Shown here in pieces: positions 24,862 through 32,689 of a stretch of 64,000 nucleotides of DNA. The translations under genes and the position numbers were made by a program. The notes under the pieces were generated by a model that was given only the letters and a program-made list of their open reading frames with translations, ran no database searches and was not told the origin of the DNA. The DNA is taken from NCBI GenBank assembly GCA_017798125.1, contig CP059070.1, positions 2,604,001 to 2,668,000 on the forward strand, read 5' to 3'. Position 1 is the first letter of the stretch. Every line of letters begins with the position of its first letter. This DNA is from Cryomorphaceae bacterium (GTDB taxonomy: Bacteria > Bacteroidota > Bacteroidia > Flavobacteriales > ECT2AJA-044).

Positions 24862-25769
24862 TGCGACATTTTAAGACCCTCTCGGAGTACCTGGAATATT
24901 TGGAGTTGCCGCCGCCAGAGCATCCAATGCTCGACGTATCCGTAGCATCGGGCGAAGGTTACCTCCCTTGCCCAATCGACAGCTCTCCGCCTATAACCAA
25001 TGAATGCTATTCCATTAGTCTAAAAAAGGTTGTCCATGGAGAATTGAATTACGGACGTACCAAATTTGACTTTACCAACGGAGCTTTGGTGTTCTTGGCC
25101 CCAAGGCAAGTCCTTCAATGGGACAACCAAATCATTGTTGACCAAAAAGGGTTCTCAATTCAATTTCACGAAGACTTCATCAAGGGAACAGACTTGGCTC
25201 AGGAGATTAAGAAGTATGGATTCTTCTCCTACTCTGTCCACGAGGCCCTTCATCTCTCTCCAAAGGAAGAGCGGCAAATTGAAAGCATCGTTGAGAGTAT
25301 TGAAACCGAGTACCAAAACAACCAAGATGAGTTCAGCAAGGACATTATCATTGCGCACCTGAGTACGCTCTTGATGTATGCGAATCGATTTTACGAACGT
25401 CAGTTTATCAATCGCAAAGAGCACTCGACCAACCTTCTGGAGCGCTTCAATTTGCAACTTGAATCTCACTTCTCTTCCGAGGCCATCGAAGATCACGGCA
25501 TTCCCAAAATAGAAGAGATCGCCGAAAAACTTTCCGTATCACAACGCTATCTGTCCGATACCTTGAAGAAAGAAACCGGGAAGAGCTCTACAGAGCACCT
25601 TCAACTCTTCTTAATTAACGAGGCAAAGAATCGGCTCTTAGCGCCAAACGCATCTATCTCTGAAGTAGCCTACGAGCTTGGCTTCGAGTACCCGCAATAC
25701 TTCTCTAGACTTTTCAAGAAGCGGACCGGCATGAGTCCCAAGTCATACATCGAAGCCAATCTGAATTAA
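24861..25769 (+). CDS. AraC-family regulator, PEHP paralogue 3
   Basis: I choose ATG 24861 (MRHFKTLSEYLEYLELPPPEHP): it lines up with the other paralogues and gives a TGATG overlap with the SDR, whereas ATG 24849 would overlap more. The 302-residue product has the shared EALHLSPKEERQI and YANRFYERQF blocks. The C-terminal AraC domain has LSVSQRYLSDTLKKETGKSSTEH, VAYELGFEYPQYFSRLF and MSPKSY. It most likely regulates its own SDR-AraC operon. Confidence 0.9.
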   Translation: MRHFKTLSEYLEYLELPPPEHPMLDVSVASGEGYLPCPIDSSPPITNECYSISLKKVVHGELNYGRTKFDFTNGALVFLAPRQVLQWDNQIIVDQKGFSIQFHEDFIKGTDLAQEIKKYGFFSYSVHEALHLSPKEERQIESIVESIETEYQNNQDEFSKDIIIAHLSTLLMYANRFYERQFINRKEHSTNLLERFNLQLESHFSSEAIEDHGIPKIEEIAEKLSVSQRYLSDTLKKETGKSSTEHLQLFLINEAKNRLLAPNASISEVAYELGFEYPQYFSRLFKKRTGMSPKSYIEANLN

Positions 25770-25771
25770 GA

Positions 25772-25788
25772 AGCGCCTACGGCGCGAT
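25772..25788 (-). repeat. Hairpin repeat family 1, copy 7 (reverse)
   Basis: Reverse copy only 2 bp after the AraC stop (25769). The outer A/T base differs; stem and loop are intact. Confidence 0.9.
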
Positions 25789-25891
25789 GGTTTTTAGAGG
25801 ACTAGGTTTAGGCCTTCATCGTCCCAGAGTAGATAAAGCCTATTTTCAATCATAAATATTATCTTCCTGACCCTAAACCTAGTACCTCCCC

Positions 25892-26380
25892 ATGAAAATT
25901 TCATCTGCTTTAAAACTACTATGTGTAAGCTTTGGACTATTCTCTATAGTCGCATGCGAAGATGCTTGTAAAGGCGTGGATTGCGGACCAAACGGTGCCT
26001 GCCTTGAAGGAGCTTGCGTATGTAATGACGGATATGTAAAGAACTCTGATAATGTTTGCGTCCCTGAGAATAGCGGTTTCGATGGTGACTATACGGCTAG
26101 AGATAGCTGCAGTATTACTGGATTGTATACTGGATTTACAGTTTCAGCGACAACACAAGGTTCAACGGTAACTTGGACAAACATTTACGAAGCCGGAGAA
26201 GAAACGACTTGTACGCTAAGCTCTGATGGACGCTCATGCACCGTAGACCCTGGTCAAATGGTTGACGGATTCCCGATAAGCGGAACTTGTATCCTTGAGG
26301 ACGATGGTAGTTGCACTTTTGAATATGACCTAGAGTGGACATCGACCACAGAGTCCTGTGTTATGATCCTGACGAAGTAG
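25892..26380 (+). CDS. Cysteine-rich lipoprotein with EGF-like segment
   Basis: A 162-residue lipoprotein (lipobox SIVAC, Cys 22). Residues about 26-58 hold six cysteines in an EGF-like arrangement: ACKGVDCGPNGACLEGACVCNDGYVKNSDNVC. The rest is a small beta-rich domain with Thr-rich strands and four further cysteines (DSCSI, TTCTL, GTCIL, ESCVM), probably disulphide-bonded. This lipoprotein/EGF/beta-domain layout recurs in marine Bacteroidota; function unknown. It is monocistronic, between repeat copies 7 and 8. Confidence 0.8.
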   Translation: MKISSALKLLCVSFGLFSIVACEDACKGVDCGPNGACLEGACVCNDGYVKNSDNVCVPENSGFDGDYTARDSCSITGLYTGFTVSATTQGSTVTWTNIYEAGEETTCTLSSDGRSCTVDPGQMVDGFPISGTCILEDDGSCTFEYDLEWTSTTESCVMILTK

Positions 26381-26421
26381 GCTTGGAATACGGGAACTTC
26401 AGGTGCGTTCGACAGCGCATT

Positions 26422-26439
26422 ATCGCGCCGTAAGGCGCA
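26422..26439 (+). repeat. Hairpin repeat family 1, copy 8 (GTAA loop)
   Basis: ATCGCGCCGTAAGGCGCA. One extra A enlarges the loop to four bases without touching the stem. Confidence 0.88.
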
Positions 26440-26585
26440 TATCCAATTCGTCTTTGGTTTACGATAAATCAGGATTCATCCTTAACTTGCCACGCAATGC
26501 GCGAAACGGCTAAAAAGAATCATTTCGCTCATTGAACTTTTCGACGGTCCGATGGGTACAGTCATTAAGAACTTATTTTAAGAAG

Positions 26586-27455
26586 ATGATCAAGAAGATT
26601 CTGTTGTGGGTACTCGCCCTTGTTTTGGCTCTCGCGGCTATGATTTACCAAAGAAGTACAGGTCCTACCTATGAGTTTAAGGGGTACTTGGAGCACAATG
26701 GAGAGAAGTACAAGTACGAACTGCTGCGCTCGCACGAAACCACCGATGGCGCAGTCATCTCACTCCCTCAAATTGACGGTGCGGACTACTCCGCTACCCT
26801 TCACTACAAGCGCTATCAAACCGAGGATGAAATCACCATACTTCCTTTTGAAGCCAATGGCGCTAATGCATTGACGGCTCAGTTGCCCGTACAACCGGCT
26901 GCTGGAAAAATGGAGTACTACATTACGGGAAGCATCGACGGAAAGGCCTTTAGCATTCCGGAGCAAGGCGAAAAAGACATTGTCCTGCGCTACAAAGACC
27001 CGGTATCGGATTTCATTTTGGTTCCTCACGTGACCATGATGATTATCGTGATCATCTTTGGGATTCGCGCCGGCTTAGGGGCCATTTTCAATGATGGCAC
27101 CATGCGCAAATGGACCATAGTCGCATTTGTTTCGATGACCGTGGGCGGTATGATTCTAGGGCCTTTGGTTCAAAAAAGCGCTTTTGGTGAATACTGGACT
27201 GGATTCCCTTACGGAGGAGACTTTACAGACAACAAGATGCTGATTATGTGGTTGGCTTGGGCCCTTGCCCTCGCTGTGGTAGGATTCAAAACCAAGAAAA
27301 AAGAAGGCGTCTCCCGAATGGCCATTATTGCCGCAGCGGCCGTAATGACCGTGGTGTACCTCATCCCACACAGCATGGGAGGATCTACCTTGGACTACGA
27401 ACAAGTGGATCAAGGAATCGACCCTAAGGAAGCCATTAAAACGGGTGCGGAATAA
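26586..27455 (+). CDS. Membrane protein of unknown function
   Basis: The start at ATG 26586 gives an N-terminal membrane helix (ILLWVLALVLALAAMIY); a TTG at 26532 in the same frame is less likely. Residues about 25-150 form an extracytoplasmic beta domain (YEFKGYLEHNGEKYKYELLRS). Four membrane helices follow from about 160 (LVPHVTMMIIVIIFGI, TIVAFVSMTVGGMILG, LIMWLAWALALAVVGF, MAIIAAAAVMTVVYLIPHS). I do not recognise the family. It is followed 26 bp later by another membrane protein, probably a functional pair. Confidence 0.72.
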   Translation: MIKKILLWVLALVLALAAMIYQRSTGPTYEFKGYLEHNGEKYKYELLRSHETTDGAVISLPQIDGADYSATLHYKRYQTEDEITILPFEANGANALTAQLPVQPAAGKMEYYITGSIDGKAFSIPEQGEKDIVLRYKDPVSDFILVPHVTMMIIVIIFGIRAGLGAIFNDGTMRKWTIVAFVSMTVGGMILGPLVQKSAFGEYWTGFPYGGDFTDNKMLIMWLAWALALAVVGFKTKKKEGVSRMAIIAAAAVMTVVYLIPHSMGGSTLDYEQVDQGIDPKEAIKTGAE

Positions 27456-27481
27456 GCAACTCATAAAACAGATTAGTTAGG

Positions 27482-27934
27482 ATGATCGCCAATTGGATAC
27501 ACGTCATGATCGTTCACTTGGCGGTGATCGGAACCCCTTGGTTGCTCTACCGCATCTGGATTGCGAGGAAACTGCCTATGGATGGCGCCGCTTGGAAGGT
27601 CAATTTTAGTGGATTGTTGATTCTTGGCGTGATTGCCAGTGTTGCCTATTTCACGGGGCCGCGAGCTGCGGATTGGACGAAAGAAATCCTGGACAACTAC
27701 CCTCAAGACCTCGTCGAAAACCACGCTTTATTAGGCCGAGTGGCCTTCGTGATTCAAGTTATCGGCGCCCTTCTCGGCGTTATGGGTTGGGCCAGTATTC
27801 TTCAGGAAGAAACACCGGACAAGAGGATTGCCTCTGTGCTTTTATTGCTCCTCGGGGTGAACACAGCTGTAATTCTATACACGGCACATCTCGGAGGACT
27901 GATTCGTCGAATGGACCTCGCCTCCATCTTATAA
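27482..27934 (+). CDS. DUF2231-like four-helix membrane protein
   Basis: A 150-residue protein of about four membrane helices. Its pattern is NWIHVMIVHLAVIGTPWLLY at the start, VENHALLGRVAFVIQVIG in the middle and YTAHLGGLIRR at the end. The three conserved His positions and the HLGG motif are those of DUF2231-type predicted membrane proteins, which may bind haem or transfer electrons, though that is unproven. It lies 26 bp downstream of another membrane protein, which suggests a two-component membrane complex. Confidence 0.72.
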   Translation: MIANWIHVMIVHLAVIGTPWLLYRIWIARKLPMDGAAWKVNFSGLLILGVIASVAYFTGPRAADWTKEILDNYPQDLVENHALLGRVAFVIQVIGALLGVMGWASILQEETPDKRIASVLLLLLGVNTAVILYTAHLGGLIRRMDLASIL

Positions 27935-27943
27935 AATTCTATT

Positions 27944-27958
27944 TGCAACTCTGTTGCA
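27944..27958. promoter_or_regulatory. Candidate metalloregulator operator upstream of theta-CA
   Basis: TGCAAC-TCT-GTTGCA is a perfect inverted repeat 59 bp before the carbonic anhydrase ATG. It overlaps a possible -33 TTG (27954-27956) whose -7 partner would be TACATTTA at 27975-27982. A Fur/Zur-type regulator is plausible next to zinc-related genes, but the repressor is not in the window. Confidence 0.5.
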
Positions 27959-28017
27959 TTTCGGGAACTTAGTTTACATTTACGTCTATAACCGCATAGA
28001 CCTAAACATAAGCCGAC

Positions 28018-28731
28018 ATGTTACAGAGAAAGTTTGAAAAACTCGTAAAAGAGGTGTTTCCAAATGCACGTGATGCAAAGGATACCTCCATTCACTACTT
28101 GGGTAAAATGCAAATTGAGCATGAGCTCGATGTATCCAAGGTTCTCATGGCTACCTCTGTTTGTTCGGACGATATTAATGTTCCATCGACGACTTTCTTC
28201 AACGTTTTATTTGGTCCCTTTGTGATGGGTGGACTGGGGGGGCTTCCTTTTGTTGGCCAGACTGGGATGACCGCCTTTGCCCATCATATTCCGGATGAGG
28301 GAAGTGCCTTCATTTTTTACGGACCCCATATTGGAATAACCCTCGAAGGTGAGCTGGGCAAGATGTATCGGCCTCGTATGGAAGAAACGGGAAACTCTTG
28401 TGGTGCCTTGATGCTCGCCTTAAGCCGATTTCAAGATTCGGACTATACCCCGGTCATCAGCGAACACGATTACCAGCAAATGAAGCTGGAGGAAAGCTTG
28501 ATCCCTTATCGAGACGAGATCGTTTCAAGCGACAATCAGGCTAAAGCCATTACAGAGGCGACATACAAGATCATTGATCAAAAGATTCACGAGCATCTTG
28601 CGACCTGTAAAGATCAATTTCATGTAGATAAGGTAACTCTACTCGGTGGAATCATTATCAATACGGATTACGGGCTTGACGATTATTTCGATGCTCGAAA
28701 CTTCGAGGTGATCGAACTAGCAAATCTTTGA
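28018..28731 (+). CDS. Theta-class carbonic anhydrase, LCIB-like
   Basis: A 237-residue protein matching the limiting-CO2-inducible B (LCIB) fold. The hallmark run is VMGGLGGLPFVGQTGMTAFAHH, then YGPHIGITLEGELGKMYR, then NSCGALMLAL. Expected zinc ligands are Cys 49 (VCSDD), His 89 or His 90 (AHHIP) and Cys 128 (SCG); Asp 51 and Arg 118/120 are near the active site in this family. LCIB-like proteins of algae and some bacteria are zinc carbonic anhydrases (CO2 + H2O to HCO3-). A small unknown gene follows 10 bp later and a zinc-chaperone GTPase lies further downstream, which supports a zinc-enzyme role. Confidence 0.85.
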   Translation: MLQRKFEKLVKEVFPNARDAKDTSIHYLGKMQIEHELDVSKVLMATSVCSDDINVPSTTFFNVLFGPFVMGGLGGLPFVGQTGMTAFAHHIPDEGSAFIFYGPHIGITLEGELGKMYRPRMEETGNSCGALMLALSRFQDSDYTPVISEHDYQQMKLEESLIPYRDEIVSSDNQAKAITEATYKIIDQKIHEHLATCKDQFHVDKVTLLGGIIINTDYGLDDYFDARNFEVIELANL

Positions 28732-28741
28732 TTCAGCCAAG

Positions 28742-29122
28742 GTGAGAAAGCATCTTTTCTTCATTTGTCCGACTGATTTCTTGGAGTCCGTTGTTCGAGA
28801 GTCCTTTGAAGGTCAGCACTACTTCATTTCTTCCCTTGGCAATGCAGCACCGATGGACGCGCTTGAAATTGGAGAGATTCAAAGGTTTATTGAAGAAAAG
28901 GAGATAAATGAAATCACCCTATTGCTTTCGGATGATAATCGCATTGTACAGGAAGATCTTTTAATGATTCACCTGAGAAAGAGACTCACGGAACTTAATA
29001 CACACTTGAAAGAAGAAGTTCGTACCCAATTGCGCATAAACACCAAAATCTACAGTCGCTCATTCCGAACTTTTCACAGCGCCTTTGTAAACGATCGCTA
29101 CTCTGAGATTAGTCTTAACTAA
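28742..29122 (+). CDS. Small protein partner of theta-CA, possibly a degenerate beta-CA-like fold
   Basis: GTG start 10 bp after the carbonic anhydrase stop, so probably co-translated. The 126-residue sequence is not recognised with confidence. Its order of elements loosely recalls a beta-carbonic anhydrase: FFICPTDFLESVV (cf. the CSDSR loop), YFISSLGNAA (cf. RNAGN) and EINEITLLLSDDNRIV (cf. the GHxxCG strand). The His and second Cys zinc ligands are absent, so it would be catalytically dead. An assembly or regulatory role beside the theta-CA is a hypothesis only. Confidence 0.55.
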   Translation: MRKHLFFICPTDFLESVVRESFEGQHYFISSLGNAAPMDALEIGEIQRFIEEKEINEITLLLSDDNRIVQEDLLMIHLRKRLTELNTHLKEEVRTQLRINTKIYSRSFRTFHSAFVNDRYSEISLN

Positions 29123-29275
29123 GCAAGGCCGCTGGAATGTTCGATTTAGCTGGGAATACCAACCTCTCTCCTTCGTCTAAATCGTCTTTAGCGATACTCA
29201 AATACAAAATGGACTTGGCCTCTATCAAGAGCAGCAAGTCATCACCAAAATCACCTTCATTAAGCAGTTTTAACT

Positions 29276-30499
29276 ATGTCCAATACCAAGAAACTTCCAG
29301 TAACCGTATTGAGTGGCTTCCTCGGGGCCGGTAAAACGACTTTGCTCAACCATGTCTTGCACAATAAGGAAGGCTTGAAAGTTGCCGTCATAGTCAATGA
29401 TATGAGCGAGGTCAACGTCGATGCCGAGCTTGTCAAAAGTGAAAACACCCTTTCCAGGACGGAAGAAAAGCTCGTGGAAATGAGCAACGGTTGTATCTGT
29501 TGCACCCTACGTGAAGACCTCATGATTGAAGTCGAGCGCTTGGCGAAAGAAGAACGGTTTGACTACTTGCTGATCGAGAGCACTGGGATCAGCGAGCCTG
29601 TCCCTGTGGCGCAAACCTTTTCCTTTGTGGATGAGGAGAACGGAATTGATCTATCGAGATTTAGCTATGTGGACACCATGGTTACCGTCGTAGATGCCTT
29701 CAATTTTTTCAAAGACTTTGGCAGCCCGGAAACCCTCATGGATCGTGAACTCACGGATATTGAAGGGGATCACCGGACCATTGTCAATCTTTTGACTGAT
29801 CAAGTTGAGTTTGCCAACGTCATTGTGCTCAACAAGACAGACTTGGTTGACCGGGAGCAACTTGGCCTATTGCGTTCAATCATTAATAAATTGAACCCAT
29901 CAGCCCGGATTATTGAATCGAGTTACAGTAAAGTTGACCCCAGCTCTATTTTAAATACTGGACTCTTCGACTTTGAAGAAGCGGAACAAAGCGCCGGTTG
30001 GATTGAGGAACTGAATAAAGAAGAGCATACTCCTGAGACAGAGGAATACGGAATAGCCTCTTTTGTATACCGAAGTCAAAGACCTTTTGATCCCGAGCGT
30101 TTCTCCAACTATATTCAATCCGGCTTCCCCGGCACCATCATTCGAAGCAAAGGGCTCTTTTGGTTGGCTTCAAGACCCGACCAAGCCCTGGTATGGGGAC
30201 AAGCCGGAGGATCACTGCAAGCCGACAGCGCTGGTGTTTGGTGGAGTAGCATGCCTTTTGATCAGAGAATTCAATACATGGCTTTTATCGAAAACCAAAA
30301 GAGCATTGAATCCAATTGGGATCCGAAATTCGGGGATCGCAAAAACGAAATCGTCTTTATCGGGGTCAATATGAATGAAAAGGAGATCAGAGCTGGTTTA
30401 GATGCGTGCTTATCCACACACGAAGAACTTATGGACGGCAAATGGCGTGAAGGATATTCGGATCGCTGGCCTATCCAAAGGGCTTACCCCATGAACTAA
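29276..30499 (+). CDS. COG0523 (CobW/ZNG1-type) zinc-chaperone GTPase
   Basis: A 407-residue G3E P-loop GTPase: Walker [10 protein letters not shown] at about 14-22, metal motif C73-I-C75-C76 (NGCICC), Walker B/ESTGISEP at about 101-108, NKTD at about 185-188, and the CobW C-terminal domain ([14 protein letters not shown]...IVFIGVNM). COG0523 proteins bind Zn2+ through CxCC and use GTP to hand metal to client enzymes. Here the nearest zinc enzyme is the theta-CA 550 bp upstream, suggesting it is the client. A 153-bp gap without a clear terminator separates it from the small partner gene. Confidence 0.92.
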   Translation: MSNTKKLPVTVLSGFLGAGKTTLLNHVLHNKEGLKVAVIVNDMSEVNVDAELVKSENTLSRTEEKLVEMSNGCICCTLREDLMIEVERLAKEERFDYLLIESTGISEPVPVAQTFSFVDEENGIDLSRFSYVDTMVTVVDAFNFFKDFGSPETLMDRELTDIEGDHRTIVNLLTDQVEFANVIVLNKTDLVDREQLGLLRSIINKLNPSARIIESSYSKVDPSSILNTGLFDFEEAEQSAGWIEELNKEEHTPETEEYGIASFVYRSQRPFDPERFSNYIQSGFPGTIIRSKGLFWLASRPDQALVWGQAGGSLQADSAGVWWSSMPFDQRIQYMAFIENQKSIESNWDPKFGDRKNEIVFIGVNMNEKEIRAGLDACLSTHEELMDGKWREGYSDRWPIQRAYPMN

Positions 30500-30532
30500 A
30501 AACACTTTGTCAATCATCCTCTCCCAAAAGGA

Positions 30533-30551
30533 AAGAGTATGGAGTACTCTT
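30533..30551. promoter_or_regulatory. Inverted repeat upstream of the DUF1428 gene
   Basis: AAGAGTA (30533-30539) and TACTCTT (30545-30551) surround a 5-nt spacer, 33 bp before the DUF1428 ATG. No T-run follows, so it is more like an operator than a terminator. Confidence 0.45.
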
Positions 30552-30584
30552 GGCGAAAAGCTTAAATTCACCTAAACTTTTCCC

Positions 30585-30977
30585 ATGTCCTCTTACATCG
30601 ACGGATTCGTATTTCCCATTGCCGAGGCTCAGCTCGAGGCCTATAAGGAAGTTGCTGACCAAGTTGCGCGCATCTGGGTGGAGCACGGAGCCACGTCCTA
30701 TCGGGAATTCTATGGCGACGACCTCAGACTAGAAGGAACGCGGTCCTTCACCGACGTGGCCGAGGTTAAAGAGGGTGAAGTTGTCATTTTTGGACTGACC
30801 ATCTTCCCGTCAAAAGCCGCACGCGACGGGGCCTTCCAAAAAGTCCTGGATGATCCTCGAATGCGGGCGTTGGAAAAGCCATTGATGCAGGGAGATTCCC
30901 CCATATTTGATCCGAGCCGGATGGTCTTTGGCGGATTTCGCGAACTCATCAACAGCGAGCATTCTCAAACTGATTAA
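30585..30977 (+). CDS. DUF1428 protein
   Basis: A 130-residue ferredoxin-like (dimeric alpha/beta-barrel) protein of the DUF1428 family: YIDGFVFPIAEAQLEAYKEVADQVARIWVEHGA at the start, VIFGLTIFPSKAARDGAFQKVLDDPRM in the middle, and MVFGGFREL at the end. DUF1428 members are small cytosolic proteins without an established function, related in fold to antibiotic monooxygenases. It is the first gene of a probable operon with two membrane proteins and PhzF. Confidence 0.9.
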   Translation: MSSYIDGFVFPIAEAQLEAYKEVADQVARIWVEHGATSYREFYGDDLRLEGTRSFTDVAEVKEGEVVIFGLTIFPSKAARDGAFQKVLDDPRMRALEKPLMQGDSPIFDPSRMVFGGFRELINSEHSQTD

Positions 30978-30986
30978 CGAAACCCT

Positions 30987-31496
30987 ATGGATATTCTAAA
31001 AGTCGCCCTGGAGTGGGCCAAAGACGAAATCTTTTCCTCCACCTTTTTCATGATTTTCGGAGGGCTGTTCATTTTAGGAAGCGTCGGCTTCTGGCAGATT
31101 GGCAGAACCGACTTGGCCAAGGCCTATGTCATTCCCACGCTGGTGGCCGGACTCCTACTCATGATTATTGGCGTTGGATTGTTTTTCACCAACAAGTCAC
31201 GGGCAGCGAACTTTCCGATAGCTTATGAAGAAAGCCGAACGGCCTTTGTACAGTCAGAGTTGGATCGGGCCGAAAAGACCATCAAGGAGTTTCAAAATGT
31301 CGTCTTCAAGGCCATTCCGCTGATTATCGTCGCCTCCGCCCTACTGGTCTTCTTTATCGAGTCCTCAAGATGGCGCGCCATTGGCATTGTAACCATTGCC
31401 TTGATGGTGGTCATCCTACTCATCGACACCAATTCCAGCCAGCGCATGGTGGAGTACCATAAGGAACTAAAGGCCTGGGAAGCCCAAGACGACTAA
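30987..31496 (+). CDS. Four-helix membrane protein of unknown function
   Basis: A 169-residue protein with two pairs of membrane helices (FMIFGGLFILGSVGFW and IPTLVAGLLLMIIGVGLFF; IPLIIVASALLVFFI and AIGIVTIALMVVILLI). An amphipathic central loop lies between them (EESRTAFVQSELDRAEKTIKEFQ). It is seen in Bacteroidota beside unrelated enzymes; no domain name is recalled. It lies 9 bp after the DUF1428 gene and 18 bp before the YccF gene. Confidence 0.7.
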   Translation: MDILKVALEWAKDEIFSSTFFMIFGGLFILGSVGFWQIGRTDLAKAYVIPTLVAGLLLMIIGVGLFFTNKSRAANFPIAYEESRTAFVQSELDRAEKTIKEFQNVVFKAIPLIIVASALLVFFIESSRWRAIGIVTIALMVVILLIDTNSSQRMVEYHKELKAWEAQDD

Positions 31497-31514
31497 CGGA
31501 CAACACAGAATAAC

Positions 31515-31904
31515 ATGAGCAGCACCAACCTTCTCGGCAACATCATTTGGCTGATTTTCGGCGGCATTTTCATTGCCTTAGAATACCTGATTTCCAGTAT
31601 ACTTTTGATGATCACCGTTATCGGAATCCCCTTTGGCCTTCAAACGCTGAAACTGGCCATTGTGGCCCTGAGCCCATTCGGCGTAGATACCCGAACAACG
31701 GTCGAAGCCCAAGGCTGTTTTTCGACCCTCATGAACGTTCTCTGGATCTTCTTGGGAGGAATTTGGATCTGCTTATCTCACGTCATTTTCGGCGTTATCC
31801 TGGCCATCACCATCATCGGAATTCCCTTCGCTCGTCAGCACTTCAAATTGGCCACCTTGGCCTTGACGCCCTTCGGAAGAGAAATCATTGACATACAAGA
31901 CTGA
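31515..31904 (+). CDS. YccF-domain membrane protein
   Basis: A 129-residue protein with the duplicated YccF unit. First: LLGNIIWLIFGGIFIALEYL...ITVIGIPFGLQTLKLAIVALSPFG. Second: LMNVLWIFLGGIWICLSHV...ITIIGIPFARQHFKLATLALTPFG. Both repeats show the IGIPF and L-PFG marks. These are inner-membrane proteins of unknown function. The stop overlaps the PhzF start by one base. Confidence 0.9.
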   Translation: MSSTNLLGNIIWLIFGGIFIALEYLISSILLMITVIGIPFGLQTLKLAIVALSPFGVDTRTTVEAQGCFSTLMNVLWIFLGGIWICLSHVIFGVILAITIIGIPFARQHFKLATLALTPFGREIIDIQD

Positions 31905-32689
31905 TGGAACTCACGCTATACCAAGTGGACGCCTTCACGGACGAGCTTTTTGGAGGCAATCCTGCGGCCGTTTGTCCGCTGCAAGAATGGCTTCCAGACG
32001 AGGTTATGCAGAACATTGCCGCGGAGAACAACTTAGCCGAAACAGCCTTTTATGTCCCTACGGGACGATACTTTGAGCTCCGCTGGTTCACTCCAGCCGT
32101 CGAGGTCGATTTGTGCGGCCATGCCACGCTTGCCACAGCACACGTCCTCTTTGAGCACGAAGGCTTTGAAGGCGACACGATTGTCTTTCAATCCCCTCGC
32201 TCCGGCGAGTTGCGCGTTCAAAAAGAAGGTGAGGAATTGACCTTGAATTTTCCAGCGGATGCGATAGCTCCAACGGCCTTGACGGATGAACTGAAGGAGT
32301 GCTTTAACATCGCGCCGCAGGCGGCCATTCGTGGAAAAACGGATGTAGCCCTTGTTTTCGAAAGTGAAGACGATATTCTCCAGCTCGCGCCTAATCTACG
32401 TCACATTGCACGGATCGATGCCCGTGGAATGATCGCAACAGCCCCCGGAAAAGAAGTCGATTTCGTCTGCCGGTTCTTTGGGCCTCAAGTCGGAATTGAC
32501 GAAGATCCCGTCACCGGTTCCGCTTATACAACCCTAACCCCCTATTGGGCAGATCGACTGGGCAAAAATGAATTGAGTGCCGCTCAGCGATCGCGGCGCG
32601 GTGGCCAAATCCGGTGCACCTACCTCGGCGATCGCATAGGTATCAGTGGACGTGCGGTTCGCTACCTCAAAGGTTCCGTCTTCATCTGA
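31904..32689 (+). CDS. PhzF-family isomerase/epimerase-like protein
   Basis: A 261-residue PhzF-fold protein: YQVDAFTDELFGGNPAAVCPL, NLAETAF with the family's catalytic Glu 45 position, WFTPAVEVDLCGHATLA, VDFVCRFFGP and EDPVTGSAYTTLTPYW. The family includes PhzF (phenazine pathway) and numerous uncharacterised isomerases; there are no phz genes here. Its 5' end overlaps YccF by one base (TGATG) and its 3' end overlaps the convergent CPBP gene by 28 bp. It contains an in-frame near copy of the intergenic hairpin (32308-32323). Confidence 0.9.
   Translation: MELTLYQVDAFTDELFGGNPAAVCPLQEWLPDEVMQNIAAENNLAETAFYVPTGRYFELRWFTPAVEVDLCGHATLATAHVLFEHEGFEGDTIVFQSPRSGELRVQKEGEELTLNFPADAIAPTALTDELKECFNIAPQAAIRGKTDVALVFESEDDILQLAPNLRHIARIDARGMIATAPGKEVDFVCRFFGPQVGIDEDPVTGSAYTTLTPYWADRLGKNELSAAQRSRRGGQIRCTYLGDRIGISGRAVRYLKGSVFI
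32308..32323 (+). repeat. Hairpin-repeat sequence inside phzF-like gene
   Basis: CATCGCGCCGCAGGCG, 16 bases identical to the GCA-loop form of the repeat but lacking the last stem base, read in frame as I-A-P-Q-A. It may be an insertion or a coincidence; there is no length change versus typical PhzF proteins. Confidence 0.55.

Noticed and set aside
29137-29334. Serine/lysine-rich 65-aa ORF before the COG0523 gene
   Set aside because: Low complexity, overlaps the COG0523 start in another frame and has no signal, domain or spacing support.
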